Positions 1-7,658 of a DNA stretch of 37,611 nucleotides are shown one piece after another. A program made the position numbers and the translations under genes. The stretch's first letter is position 1, and the number at the start of each line of letters is the position of its first letter. The notes under the pieces were generated by a model. The model was not told the DNA's origin. It saw only the letters and a list, made by a program, of their open reading frames with translations, and ran no database searches. The stretch comes from Actinomycetes bacterium (lineage in GTDB: Bacteria > Actinomycetota > Acidimicrobiia > Acidimicrobiales > Microtrichaceae): positions 1 to 37,611 of the forward strand of contig JAEYSR010000276.1 in assembly GCA_023434535.1 (NCBI GenBank), read 5' to 3'.

Positions 1-2
1 AC

Positions 3-119
3 ACCAAATCGGACCTCGACCGGGTCGCTGACCAACTCAACGGCCGTCCCCGCAAGACGCTCAAGTGGAAGACTCCCGCCGAAGCACTCAACGAGGCGCT
101 TGTTGCAGCCACCGATTGA
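3..119 (+). pseudogene. IS30-family transposase, C-terminal end (cut by window edge)
   Basis: Only the last 38 codons are inside the window, read in frame from base 3 to a TGA at 117-119. The translation contains LNGRPRKTLKWKTPAEALNE, which matches the very conserved end of IS30-family DDE transposases (DQLNxRPRKxLxxxTPxExL). The catalytic core lies to the left, outside the window, so I cannot tell whether the copy is intact. A nested hairpin (127-153) follows the stop, but I could not recognise a terminal inverted repeat with confidence. Family call is strong; completeness is unknown. Confidence 0.85.
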
Positions 120-126
120 GACCGCC

Positions 127-153
127 CCCGGATCTGCATCACAGACCGCCGGG
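127..153. repeat. Nested hairpin after the transposase, containing TGCATCACA
   Basis: Outer arms CCCGG (127-131) and CCGGG (149-153) enclose inner arms TCTG (133-136) and CAGA (142-145). The word TGCATCACA at 135-143 recurs around the end of the next gene, as TGTGATGCA at 1147-1155 and TGCATCACA at 1180-1188. It may be the transposase terminator, an IS end, or an operator for the next gene. Confidence 0.4.
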
Positions 154-206
154 TGAGGACCGGGTCGCGGTCCCCGTTCACACGGCGACGTCGACCGTCC
201 ACCGTG

Positions 207-1151
207 ATGGTCATGTACGACGACATCGCGATGAAGCTCGCAGAGCATCGCCACGGCGTGGTGGCCACGTGGGAACTGGCGCAGCATGGCGTGAGCGAGC
301 ACCAGATCCGTCAGCTCATGAGATCACGGCACTGGGAGCAGGTGGCGCGATCGGTACTGCGACGACGGGGCGCTCCGAGCACCGACGACCAGGAGACGGC
401 GAGCCGCGTACTCGACCGCGGACCCGGCGCGTTCGTGAGTCACATGTCCGGCTCCCACCTTCTCGGCATCAAAGGTGCACCACTTCGTCCCGTGACGGTC
501 GTCGGCGAGATGGCCACCCGCACCAGCCGCCTCGATACGAACTTCCACCGTGTCAGACGCGTTCCCCGACGGTGGACGACCGAGGTCCGGGGCATCCCGG
601 TGGTGGCACCCGAGCTCTGTGCGATGCAGCTGTACGCGTGCTGCAGCCCACAGTCGGCCGAGCGTCGCGTCGACGCACTGTGGTCAATGGGACGGCTGTC
701 GGGCCGGTCGATCGCAGTGTTCCTGGGCGAAATGGGGGCGTCGGGTCGCAACGGGATCGCCGGCCTACGTCGCTATCTCGACGACCGCGGACCCGACTAC
801 CGGCCGCCCGACTCCGGAATGGAGAGCCGGGCGATCCAGGTGCTCCGATCCGCCGGGATCGAGATTCGCAGGCAGATCGACGTGGGCGCCGTCGAGGCAT
901 GGACCGGACGGGTCGATCTGATGGTGGTCGGGCTTCCGGTCGTCGTCGAGATCCAGAGCGATCTGCATCACCGATCCAAGATCAACCGGGAGAGGGACGA
1001 GGCGCGTCGACGTCAGCTCGAGCGTGATGGGTTCACGTGGTGCGAGCTCTGGGAGGAGGACGTCTGGGGGCATCCCTGGCTGCTCGCACCGACGGTCCAG
1101 GCCGCGATCGACACCGCACTCGCTCGACGGGCGTCGGCGCCCCCTCTGTGA
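207..1151 (+). CDS. AbiEi-like winged-helix protein with C-terminal restriction-nuclease-like domain
   Basis: The N-terminal part (AMKLAEHRHGVVATWELAQ, then HQIRQLMRSRHWEQV) resembles the winged-helix domain of AbiEi-family type IV antitoxins. The C-terminal part has GRVDLMV and VVVEIQSDLHH followed by a charged helix and WCELWEEDVW, the layout of DUF559/Vsr-like PD-(D/E)XK folds; the Asp of VDLM and Glu of VEIQ would be the metal ligands. Such two-domain proteins are common, usually orphan, genes in Actinobacteria, and no AbiEii-type toxin gene lies next to it here. The ATG at 207 was chosen; a GTG at 204, an ATG at 213 (MYDDIAM, which fits family starts well) and an upstream start at 153 are alternatives. 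Function is not known; DNA binding and nuclease activity are inferences from fold resemblance. Confidence 0.7.
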   Translation: MVMYDDIAMKLAEHRHGVVATWELAQHGVSEHQIRQLMRSRHWEQVARSVLRRRGAPSTDDQETASRVLDRGPGAFVSHMSGSHLLGIKGAPLRPVTVVGEMATRTSRLDTNFHRVRRVPRRWTTEVRGIPVVAPELCAMQLYACCSPQSAERRVDALWSMGRLSGRSIAVFLGEMGASGRNGIAGLRRYLDDRGPDYRPPDSGMESRAIQVLRSAGIEIRRQIDVGAVEAWTGRVDLMVVGLPVVVEIQSDLHHRSKINRERDEARRRQLERDGFTWCELWEEDVWGHPWLLAPTVQAAIDTALARRASAPPL

Positions 1152-1188
1152 TGCAGGTCCTGCGGGAATGCACCGGAGGTGCATCACA
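1147..1188. terminator. Dense palindrome between convergent genes, probable bidirectional terminator
   Basis: Arms TGTGATGCA (1147-1155) and TGCATCACA (1180-1188) are perfect complements. A second perfect hairpin, ATGCACC (1168-1174) with GGTGCAT (1178-1184) and loop GGA, uses the same right arm, so the two folds exclude each other. GCAGG-T-CCTGC at 1153-1163 adds a third palindrome. It spans the stop of the upstream gene and lies 20 nt from the stop of the convergent gene. Termination is inferred from position. Confidence 0.5.
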
Positions 1189-1207
1189 AAGGCGGGGGCT
1201 GGGACGG

Positions 1208-2173
1208 TCAGGGGTCCGGGACGACGTCGTTCGGCGGGAGCATCGTGCCGGTCGGGGGCTGGTTCCACTCGATCCACCCCCCACCGGTCCGGCCGTCAGA
1301 GCCGGTGATCCGGGCCATCGCACGCGGGAACCGGGCCTGGCGGCCGTCGGGGTGGACCAGCAGCACCGGCGAGAACGCGAGCGGCTCGAACTCCAGGTCC
1401 AGGTCGACGATCCCGACGCCGGTCCGGGTCGGCATCCGCTCCCGACCCTCGGTGACGTCGAGCCGCACCGAGTCGCCCTCCACGAACTCCGAGGAGTCGG
1501 GGTCGAGCCGGTAGGCGACGCCCCAGTCGTGGCCGGGGAAGAAGCCGCCGGCGGAGTGGAAGCGCGTGCCGTCGTCCAGTCGGCCGGCGTTCCAGCACCA
1601 CTGGTTGGTCCACCAGTCGCGGGCCGCCCCCCACGAGTGGTCGCGCTGGCCCCAGCCGTCGACCTCGATCCGCTCGCTGCCGATCTGCACGACGCCCTCG
1701 ACCCGGCACGGGATCTCGTAGCGGGGCGTGACCGCCGGCCACAGGTAGGCGGCCCGGTCGGTGTGGAAGTCGAGCTCGAAGCCGAACGGCACGCGGGAGC
1801 CCCGGGGGTCCGGCAGGTAGGTCTCCGCCGGGTCGTCCAGCTGGAGTCCGAAGGCCTCGAGGTTGATCGACATGTGCTCGTTCGGCGTCTCCACCGTGTG
1901 GTCGGCCCACAGCCCGTCGGCCCGGACCTCCAGCGAGGACGGCGTGGAGGGCAGAGGGACGTCGTGCTCGATCACCGTCACCAGCGGCCGATCCGGACCG
2001 ACCAGGCACGCCCAGTACCAGACCTTGCCGAGGTTCGGGTACAGGCCCATCCGCACGTAGCCGCCGATCGAGAGGTCCTCGGCGAACCAGTCCAGGTAGT
2101 ACGACTCGTTCCACAGCGGTTCGTCGGGATCGGGGGTGTGACGGGCCTCGTCCTGCGGGTTGGGAGTGGTCAT
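1208..2173 (-). CDS. CrtC/AttH-like lipocalin-fold protein (DUF7064/DUF7065 type)
   Basis: A 321-aa soluble protein with no signal peptide or membrane helix. Residues around 170-190 read GWGQRDHSWGAARDWW, the hallmark of the hydroxyneurosporene-synthase/AttH-like families annotated as DUF7064/DUF7065 in Actinobacteria. NEHMSIN and the WNAGRLDDGTRFH segment also fit. Related proteins are often near lipid, steroid or isoprenoid genes, and the SCP2-like protein encoded divergently at 2278 would fit a lipid-related role, but no reaction can be assigned. ATG at 2173 was chosen: CAGACT followed by 6 nt precedes it, resembling the leaderless arrangement seen elsewhere in the window. Confidence 0.7.
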   Translation of the reverse strand: MTTPNPQDEARHTPDPDEPLWNESYYLDWFAEDLSIGGYVRMGLYPNLGKVWYWACLVGPDRPLVTVIEHDVPLPSTPSSLEVRADGLWADHTVETPNEHMSINLEAFGLQLDDPAETYLPDPRGSRVPFGFELDFHTDRAAYLWPAVTPRYEIPCRVEGVVQIGSERIEVDGWGQRDHSWGAARDWWTNQWCWNAGRLDDGTRFHSAGGFFPGHDWGVAYRLDPDSSEFVEGDSVRLDVTEGRERMPTRTGVGIVDLDLEFEPLAFSPVLLVHPDGRQARFPRAMARITGSDGRTGGGWIEWNQPPTGTMLPPNDVVPDP

Positions 2174-2264
2174 CCGCGCAGTCTGTCAGGCGCATCGATC
2201 CGACGACGGCCGGCCACGGGCGCCGACCCCGCCGCCGCCGGACCAGGGCCCGCCCGCGCTCCGG

Positions 2265-2270
2265 TACGTT
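2265..2270 (+). promoter_or_regulatory. -10 element TACGTT, leaderless type
   Basis: TACGTT ends 7 nt before the GTG at 2278, so transcription would begin at or next to the start codon. The same hexamer precedes the gene at 30586. No Shine-Dalgarno sequence is present between them. Confidence 0.6.
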
Positions 2271-2277
2271 GTCGGCC

Positions 2278-2661
2278 GTGGTCACCTACCTCAGCGACGA
2301 GTGGTTGGAACGGGCCGGCGACGCCCTGTCGACGAGCGCCGAGCTGGCGGAGCGGACGAAGGACCTGGACCTCGCCATCTCCTACGTGGTGGCCGGGGCG
2401 CCGGGAGGCAAGGTCTCCTACACGCTGACGTTCGACCACGGCACGGCCGGGGTGAGCGCCGGCGCCGGAGCACCGGTGAGCTTCGAGCTCGACTACGCCA
2501 CTGCGGCGTCCATCGCACAGGGAGAGCTGTCGGCGCAGGCCGCGTTCATGCAGGGGAAGCTCAAGCTGGTCGGCGACGTGAACGTCCTGATCCGCGACGG
2601 CGCGGTGCTCGACGGGGTGAGCGACGCGCTCGGAGCCCTCCGCGCCGACACCGAGTTCTGA
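2278..2661 (+). CDS. SCP2-type sterol-carrier-domain-like protein
   Basis: A 127-aa protein resembling a single SCP2 domain. Features are a hydrophilic N-terminal helix, alternating strands (VSYTLTFDHGTAGVSAGAG), VSFELDYATAASIAQGEL (the usual place where SCP2 proteins have a conserved Asp followed by a helix), then AFMQGKLKLVGDVNVLI, which corresponds to the GKLKVxGD motif of the family. SCP2 domains bind lipids or acyl-CoA in a hydrophobic tunnel. The GTG at 2278 was preferred over TTG at 2269, because TACGTT sits 7 nt upstream and would make a leaderless mRNA. It is 45 nt upstream of the DNA glycosylase gene, which has its own -10 element. Ligand unknown. Confidence 0.75.
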   Translation: MVTYLSDEWLERAGDALSTSAELAERTKDLDLAISYVVAGAPGGKVSYTLTFDHGTAGVSAGAGAPVSFELDYATAASIAQGELSAQAAFMQGKLKLVGDVNVLIRDGAVLDGVSDALGALRADTEF

Positions 2662-2694
2662 CCGCGCCCGGTGCGGCCGACGGGCGACCCTCGT

Positions 2695-2700
2695 TAGGTT
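2695..2700 (+). promoter_or_regulatory. -10 element TAGGTT, leaderless type
   Basis: TAGGTT ends 6 nt before the ATG at 2707. The intervening GGAGCC could also act as a weak ribosome binding site, but its spacing is too short for a normal one. Confidence 0.55.
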
Positions 2701-2706
2701 GGAGCC

Positions 2707-3591
2707 ATGCCCGAGCTCCCCGAGGTGCAGGCCCACGTCGAGCGGCTGAGTCGACCGGTGGCCGATGGCGGCTTCGCCGGCGCACGTCTGAGCGGCTTCC
2801 GTCCGATCACCTTCACCGCGCTCAAGACGGCCCTCCCCTCGCCGTCCGACGCGATCGGCTCCGAGCTCGACCGGGTCGACCGTCGCGGCAAGTTCCTGCT
2901 GCTCCGCTTCGGCGGCCCCGACGACGCCTCGCCGGGTGACCCCGCCGCGATCACGTTCGTCGTCCACCTGATGCAGGGCGGTCGGCTGGTCCCCGACGAG
3001 AAGCAGTCGGCCAAGCCCCGCAACGGCGTCGCCCGCTGGACCTTCGACGACGGCACGGCGCTGCTCCTGACCGAGGCGGGCAAGGAGCGGAAGGCCGGCG
3101 TCTGGGTGGTGGCCGGCGATCCGCTCACCCAGCCGCCGCTGGACGACCTCGGCATCGACGCCGACGTCATCACCCGGGAGGAGCTGGCGACCGCCCTCGC
3201 CGCCAAGGGCACGCGGCTCCACACGTTCCTGCGGGACCAGCACGGCGTCGCCGGCGTCGGGCGGATGCTGGCCAACGAGATCTGCCACCGAGCGCGGCTG
3301 TCGCCGTTCGCGGCGACCAACAAGCTCGACGCCGAGCAGGTCGACCGCCTGTACGCCGCGATGGGCGAGTGCCTGGCCGACGCACTCGCCTTCGAGCGCG
3401 GCATGGAGCGCATGTCGAAATCAGCCGAGCGCCCCGGGAACGTGCACCACCACAAGGGCGACGCCTGCCCGGTGTGCGGCGACACGATCCGAGCCGTCGA
3501 GTACAACGCGTACGAGGTCGACTACTGCCCGACCTGCCAGACCGGCGGCAAGGTCCTGGCCGACAACACGACGTCGAAGTTCCTCAAGTAG
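2707..3591 (+). CDS. Fpg/Nei-family DNA glycosylase/AP lyase
   Basis: 294 aa, usual length for the family. It starts MPELPEV: after Met removal, Pro is the catalytic nucleophile and Glu its partner. RRGKFLLL supplies the conserved beta-hairpin Lys. The central segment (FLRDQHGVAGVGRMLANEICHRARLSP) is the helix-two-turns-helix. The C-terminus is a zinc finger, CPVC...CPTC, followed by QTGGK. These proteins excise oxidised bases (8-oxoguanine, oxidised pyrimidines) and nick the abasic site by beta/delta elimination. All catalytic features are present, so it should be active. The sequence does not let me choose between MutM and Nei specificity, so no symbol is given. It is transcribed towards the GT2 gene and converges with it. 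Confidence 0.92.
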   Translation: MPELPEVQAHVERLSRPVADGGFAGARLSGFRPITFTALKTALPSPSDAIGSELDRVDRRGKFLLLRFGGPDDASPGDPAAITFVVHLMQGGRLVPDEKQSAKPRNGVARWTFDDGTALLLTEAGKERKAGVWVVAGDPLTQPPLDDLGIDADVITREELATALAAKGTRLHTFLRDQHGVAGVGRMLANEICHRARLSPFAATNKLDAEQVDRLYAAMGECLADALAFERGMERMSKSAERPGNVHHHKGDACPVCGDTIRAVEYNAYEVDYCPTCQTGGKVLADNTTSKFLK

Positions 3592-3630
3592 CCCGCTCCG
3601 ACGGCCGCAACTACGGATTTCCGCTGATCG

Positions 3631-3647
3631 ACGTCCCCACGGGACGT
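3631..3647. terminator. Hairpin between convergent genes
   Basis: ACGTCCC (3631-3637) and GGGACGT (3641-3647) form a perfect 7-bp stem with a 3-nt loop, 40 nt after the glycosylase stop and 10 nt from the GT2 stop. No T-run follows on either strand. A bidirectional terminator is likely from position. Confidence 0.5.
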
Positions 3648-3656
3648 GACAAACGG

Positions 3657-5318
3657 TCAGAATCCGGAAGGGGGTGCGTTCGGGCGGTGCGGGGAGAGCT
3701 CCGGGGTGGCGTCGGGGTCGAAGAGGCCGTGCTCGGTCTTCTCCCAGAACGACGGCTGGGTGACCAGCTGCACGACCGCCCGCAGCGCGGCGACCGACAT
3801 CAGGATCCAGTAGAGCGGCACCAGCAGCGCCGACAGGAGGAACTCCGGCCGCCCCACGACCCTCAGGGTCAGCAATCCGATGTAGATCACCGAGAGGTTG
3901 CCGAAGGCCCACGCGGCCAGCGCCAGGTAGTACGTCCAACCCGGGAACAGGTCCCCCACGAACGTGGCGCGGGTCATGAGCCAGAACGTGGACAGCCCCC
4001 AGAACCACAGGTTGAGGACGGCCAGCACCGGTGTCCCACCGACGAAGAGGGCGACCCGCAGCGAATCCCGTCGACCCAGGTCGGCCACCACCCGACGCGG
4101 CGTCCGAACCATCTCGAGCGACGTCTGCAGGTAGCCCTTGTACCAACGGCTCCGCTGCTTGACCCAGTTCACGACGTCGACGTTGGGCTCCTCCATCGTG
4201 ACCGAGTCGAGCACCCCGACACGGTGACCGGCGCGCTGGAGCCGGATGCCCAGCTCGGCGTCCTCGGTCACGTTCCACGGGTCCCAGCAACCGGCCTGGA
4301 CGAGGACGTCGCGACGGAAGTGGTTGGACGTGCCGCCCAGTGGGATCGGCGCCTCCATCGACGACAGCCCCGGGAGGTACAGGCGGAACCACGTGAAGTA
4401 GTCGGTGGTGAACCAACGGGTCAGCAGGTTGCGCTGCCCGCCGTAGAAGCTCAGCCGGGCCTGGAGGCAGGCGTAGCGGGGACCGACCCGGCGGAAGGCG
4501 ACGACGGCGCGCCGCAGCTGCAGCGGATCGGGATGGTCCTCGGCGTCGTAGATCGTGACCAGCTCGCCCTCGGCGAACTGCATGCCGTAGTTCAGCGCCC
4601 GGGGCTTGGTGCGAGGCTCCCCCGGCGGCACCAGCACGAGGTCGACCGGCAGGTCGGTCTCCACCGCCAGCGCCGCATCGATCGTGGGTGAGTCGTCGGC
4701 CTCCAGCAGCAGCTTCACGTCGAGGCGGTCCCTCGGGTACTCCAGGCGCTCGAGAGCGGCGACGAGTCCGGGGACGACGGACGGCTCGCCGTAGGCCGGC
4801 ACGAGCACCGTGTAGACGGGGAGGTCCTCGTCGGGGACGGCACGGGCCTCGGCGTCGGGGACCGAGATGCTCGGATCGCCGCGCAACGACCGCCGCACCA
4901 GCGTGAGCCGGTTCACGATCGTCACCAGGTACACGACGGTGGCGAGCGTCGTCAGGACCATGACCGTGGTCACCGGGAAGAGCACGGTCACCACCAGCAG
5001 CGCCACGCCGACCGCCACCAGCCAGCCCCGACGGCGCACCCACCAGGGCGCCCCGTCGCGATCGCCGCCACCGGGACGGACGAGTGCGGCGTCGAGGTGG
5101 CGGACCGCCGACTCGGCGTCGACGAGACGCAGTCGGATCCCGCCGCTCGGCGGCAGCTCACCGGAGAACGGCGGCGGCGTCGCCTCCACCCCCGGAGCGG
5201 GCGCGGGCAGGTCCACGACGCCGGGACCGATGCCGGGCTCGGTGGCCAACGGACCGGACGCGGTCAGGTCGACCCCGGCAGGGCCGGCAGACGCCGGTGG
5301 GTGGATGTCAGCCGCCAT
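3657..5318 (-). CDS. GT2 membrane glycosyltransferase (cellulose-synthase-like), exosortase operon
   Basis: 553 aa. A Pro-rich N-terminus (1-90) precedes two membrane helices (about 98-135), a cytoplasmic GT-A catalytic domain (about 165-400) and several C-terminal helices (about 410-540). Processive GT2 motifs are complete: VLVPAYGE, TKPRALNYG, YDAEDHPDP (257-265, the DxD-type nucleotide-sugar site), TEDAELG (351-357, catalytic base Asp) and KQRSRWYKG (387-395, the QxxRW motif). It therefore probably polymerises or transfers sugars at the membrane; the sugar is unknown. Its start overlaps the exosortase stop by 11 nt. Exosortase genes in other bacteria are typically found with exopolysaccharide genes, so it may make the extracellular glycan in which sorted proteins sit, or glycosylate the Thr-rich surface protein. 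Confidence 0.9.
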   Translation of the reverse strand: MAADIHPPASAGPAGVDLTASGPLATEPGIGPGVVDLPAPAPGVEATPPPFSGELPPSGGIRLRLVDAESAVRHLDAALVRPGGGDRDGAPWWVRRRGWLVAVGVALLVVTVLFPVTTVMVLTTLATVVYLVTIVNRLTLVRRSLRGDPSISVPDAEARAVPDEDLPVYTVLVPAYGEPSVVPGLVAALERLEYPRDRLDVKLLLEADDSPTIDAALAVETDLPVDLVLVPPGEPRTKPRALNYGMQFAEGELVTIYDAEDHPDPLQLRRAVVAFRRVGPRYACLQARLSFYGGQRNLLTRWFTTDYFTWFRLYLPGLSSMEAPIPLGGTSNHFRRDVLVQAGCWDPWNVTEDAELGIRLQRAGHRVGVLDSVTMEEPNVDVVNWVKQRSRWYKGYLQTSLEMVRTPRRVVADLGRRDSLRVALFVGGTPVLAVLNLWFWGLSTFWLMTRATFVGDLFPGWTYYLALAAWAFGNLSVIYIGLLTLRVVGRPEFLLSALLVPLYWILMSVAALRAVVQLVTQPSFWEKTEHGLFDPDATPELSPHRPNAPPSGF

Positions 5319-7074
5319 CGGAGGACGCCTCCATCTCCTCGGAGCGATCGACGACCGTGTCGACGATGTCGAGCGCGTAGCCGGCCACGAACGCGTTGAC
5401 GTCGTCGTCGGTGGCCCGGGCCGACCCCGAGCCGACGGCCGACGTCACGAGCATCCCGGCCCGGTCCCGCTCGTCCTCGGACAGGCCGAGCTGCTCGTGG
5501 ACGCTCTCCGGCAGCTCCGGCACACGGACCTGGAGATTGCGATCGAGGTTGACGAGCACGACGACCCGCTCGTAGCGAGTGGCGTCCCCGTTGCGCACGG
5601 GCCAGATCCAGTAGAGCGAGACCCAGTCGATCCCCGTGTTGGCATCGGTCCAACGCAGGAGGTTTCCGGTGAGGCCGTGGCCCAGGTCCAGCGACGCGAC
5701 GTCCGCTGTCCGGAACCCGTGGAACCGGTAGCACGCCTCGATGCCGAAGTCGCTGAAGCTCTGGAGGTTGTCGGTGTTGATGACGTCGACCAGCACCGGC
5801 ACGTTGGTGCGCAGGCCCAGCGGGTCGGTGGTGCGCCCGTTCTCGTCGACGACGGCGTTGTAGCCCCAGCGGGTCCACGTCGAGTCCTCGCCGAAGAACC
5901 GCTTGCCGTGGTCGAAGCGGGTCATGACCCGGGCCCGGGCTCCGGGGATCTCGCGGCCGGCGAAGCTGAACGGCAGCAGCTTGGCCCCGCCCGCAGCCGA
6001 AGCGATCGGGTCGTAGCGGACCAGTCCGTGGTCGGCGACGCCGCCCACCACCGCGACGAGGAGCAGGCCGGCGACGGCGACCCGGGCACGGGGCACCGCC
6101 CTGCCGACGCTGCCGACACGGCTCCCGCGGCGGCGCTGGAGCCGGAGGCCGAACCGACGGACCACCGCCAGCATGACCACCGCCGCGACGTTGAAGCTCA
6201 CCAGACCCACGTAGGGGTGGAGGATGTCGATGGCCGCCCGCTCCCCGAAGAACCGCCCGACGGCCAGGATGGCGACGATCCTCACCAGGTTGAGCAGCCA
6301 CACGAGCGCGGCGCCCGTCGCCAACCACGCCAGCTTGCGGGCGCGGCTGCCCTGGAGCGCCAGCGTGAGCGCACCACCCACGAGCACGAAGCCGACGAGG
6401 CCGTTGGCGCCCGAGCACGCCGACGCGATCGTCACCAGGAAGCCCTCGCCGTGGGGGACCTCGAAGGTGATGCCGTCGCCGTTGGCGGGCTGGGCCAGGG
6501 GCACGATCGACATCAGACGGCCGACGCCCTGGGCCGTCAGCTCGGCCGTGGGCTCCAGCATCCGGGTCACCACCGCCCGCAGCGGCACCGGCCACGCCAC
6601 CAGGAGGAACAGCACGGCAGCCCGCACGCGCCAGAGCATCCGCACTCCGAAGGCGACGGCGACGGCTCCACCGACGAACAGCGGCAGCGTGAGCAGGTCG
6701 ATCCGGTAGAGCCAGTACACGGTCCCCATGCGGGGTGGGAGCACCACCAGCGCGATCAGCGCCACTGTCACCATGGGGACGCCGACGATCATGTCGAGGT
6801 GGCGGTCATGGATGTCGAGCTCGCCGTCGCGGGGCCGTGACAGGAACCAGCCGAGGGCTGCGGCGACGAACGGCACCAGACCGATGTACGCGAGCGGCGT
6901 GTCCACGGTCAGTCCGCGGACGAGCGTCCACAGGGACGTGTGGTAGCAGACCAGGATCGCTGCGGCGACGGCGGCGAGCCGCAGCTGGAGCCGACGACGC
7001 ATGGTGTCCCGGTCGGGCACCGGAGCGACGACCGGCGCGCCGTCGGCCGGCCCGGGCAGGACCAGGGCGGTCAC
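5308..7074 (-). CDS. Exosortase with fused EpsI-like C-terminal domain
   Basis: 588 aa. Residues about 30-310 are a bundle of roughly eight membrane helices with the exosortase/archaeosortase active site: ACSGANGLVGF (Cys220), NLVRI (Arg265) and ILHPYVGLVSFN (His286). These are the three catalytic positions of the family, a membrane transpeptidase that cleaves PEP-CTERM-like signals. Residues about 320-588 form an extracytoplasmic domain (CYRFHGF, VSLYWIWPVRNGDATRYERVVVLVNL) like EpsI, which is often fused to or beside exosortases. GTG start at 7074 overlaps the stop of the upstream surface-protein gene (GTGA), implying translational coupling. All catalytic residues are present. The exact exosortase subtype cannot be named from sequence inspection alone. 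Confidence 0.92.
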   Translation of the reverse strand: MTALVLPGPADGAPVVAPVPDRDTMRRRLQLRLAAVAAAILVCYHTSLWTLVRGLTVDTPLAYIGLVPFVAAALGWFLSRPRDGELDIHDRHLDMIVGVPMVTVALIALVVLPPRMGTVYWLYRIDLLTLPLFVGGAVAVAFGVRMLWRVRAAVLFLLVAWPVPLRAVVTRMLEPTAELTAQGVGRLMSIVPLAQPANGDGITFEVPHGEGFLVTIASACSGANGLVGFVLVGGALTLALQGSRARKLAWLATGAALVWLLNLVRIVAILAVGRFFGERAAIDILHPYVGLVSFNVAAVVMLAVVRRFGLRLQRRRGSRVGSVGRAVPRARVAVAGLLLVAVVGGVADHGLVRYDPIASAAGGAKLLPFSFAGREIPGARARVMTRFDHGKRFFGEDSTWTRWGYNAVVDENGRTTDPLGLRTNVPVLVDVINTDNLQSFSDFGIEACYRFHGFRTADVASLDLGHGLTGNLLRWTDANTGIDWVSLYWIWPVRNGDATRYERVVVLVNLDRNLQVRVPELPESVHEQLGLSEDERDRAGMLVTSAVGSGSARATDDDVNAFVAGYALDIVDTVVDRSEEMEASSDGG

Positions 7075-7658
7075 CGTGCCGCCCCGCCGGCCCGGCGACG
7101 ACGGAACGACACCCCGACCCAGGCCAGTCCGACCACGGCGATGCCGCTCACCGGCAGCAGGATGCTCAGGGGAGACTCGGACACCACCGGGCTCGGATCG
7201 ACCGGCAGCGTGGTCGTGGTGGTGGTCCCCGGCAGCGTGGTCGTGGCCCCGGCGACCGTGGTCGTCGTGGCGCCGGCCACGGTCGTGGTCGTGGCCTCGC
7301 CGATCGCGTCGGTTCCCGGGGCGGTCTCGGACACGCCGGCGACCGAAGCCGGAGCCGAGGAGCCGTACGACACGTCGTTGGGCACCCGCACGAGGTTCCC
7401 GGAGTCGTCGGTCACCGTCCGACCGCCGCTGTCGAACCCGCCGTCGGCACCCGGCGCCATCGTCGTCTGGGGGACGTCCGCTGCCTGCTCCGACCCCTGG
7501 GCCGGCGCCGCTGTCGTGGTCGTCGAGGTGGCCGAGGTCCTGACCACCTCGTCGGCGGCCGAGCGGTTGACCAGGAACGCCGTGCAGGCCAGGGCGACGG
7601 GGACCAGGACCAGCAGCAGCGTCTTGTCGGCCCAGAGGGCCCGGAACAGGCGGCTCAT
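7071..7658 (-). CDS. Thr-rich surface protein with exosortase-type C-terminal signal
   Basis: 195 aa. One N-terminal membrane helix (about 13-30) is followed by a low-complexity Ser/Thr/Ala-rich region (38-155) with repeated TTTTVAGA units, then a tripartite C-terminus: SESPLSILLPV (160-170), a hydrophobic helix (to about 184) and RRRR (186-189). That layout matches exosortase substrates, and the motif is shared with the proteins at 11354-11965 and 28304-28705. Its gene lies directly upstream of the exosortase gene, with both junctions overlapping (ATGA upstream, GTGA downstream), which strongly suggests a dedicated substrate. The Thr runs are plausible O-glycosylation sites for the two glycosyltransferases of the operon (inference). 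No enzymatic domain is visible. Confidence 0.85.
   Translation of the reverse strand: MSRLFRALWADKTLLLVLVPVALACTAFLVNRSAADEVVRTSATSTTTTAAPAQGSEQAADVPQTTMAPGADGGFDSGGRTVTDDSGNLVRVPNDVSYGSSAPASVAGVSETAPGTDAIGEATTTTVAGATTTTVAGATTTLPGTTTTTTLPVDPSPVVSESPLSILLPVSGIAVVGLAWVGVSFRRRRAGGAAR

Noticed and set aside
4867..6840. Long plus-strand frame opposite the exosortase and GT2 genes
   Set aside because: Composition is Arg/Gly/His/Asp repeats with no domain; the minus strand encodes proteins with full catalytic motifs.
7190..7300. Possible tandem repeat array or CRISPR-like structure
   Set aside because: The repeats encode TTTTVAGA units of the Thr-rich surface protein and stay in frame; there are no spacers.
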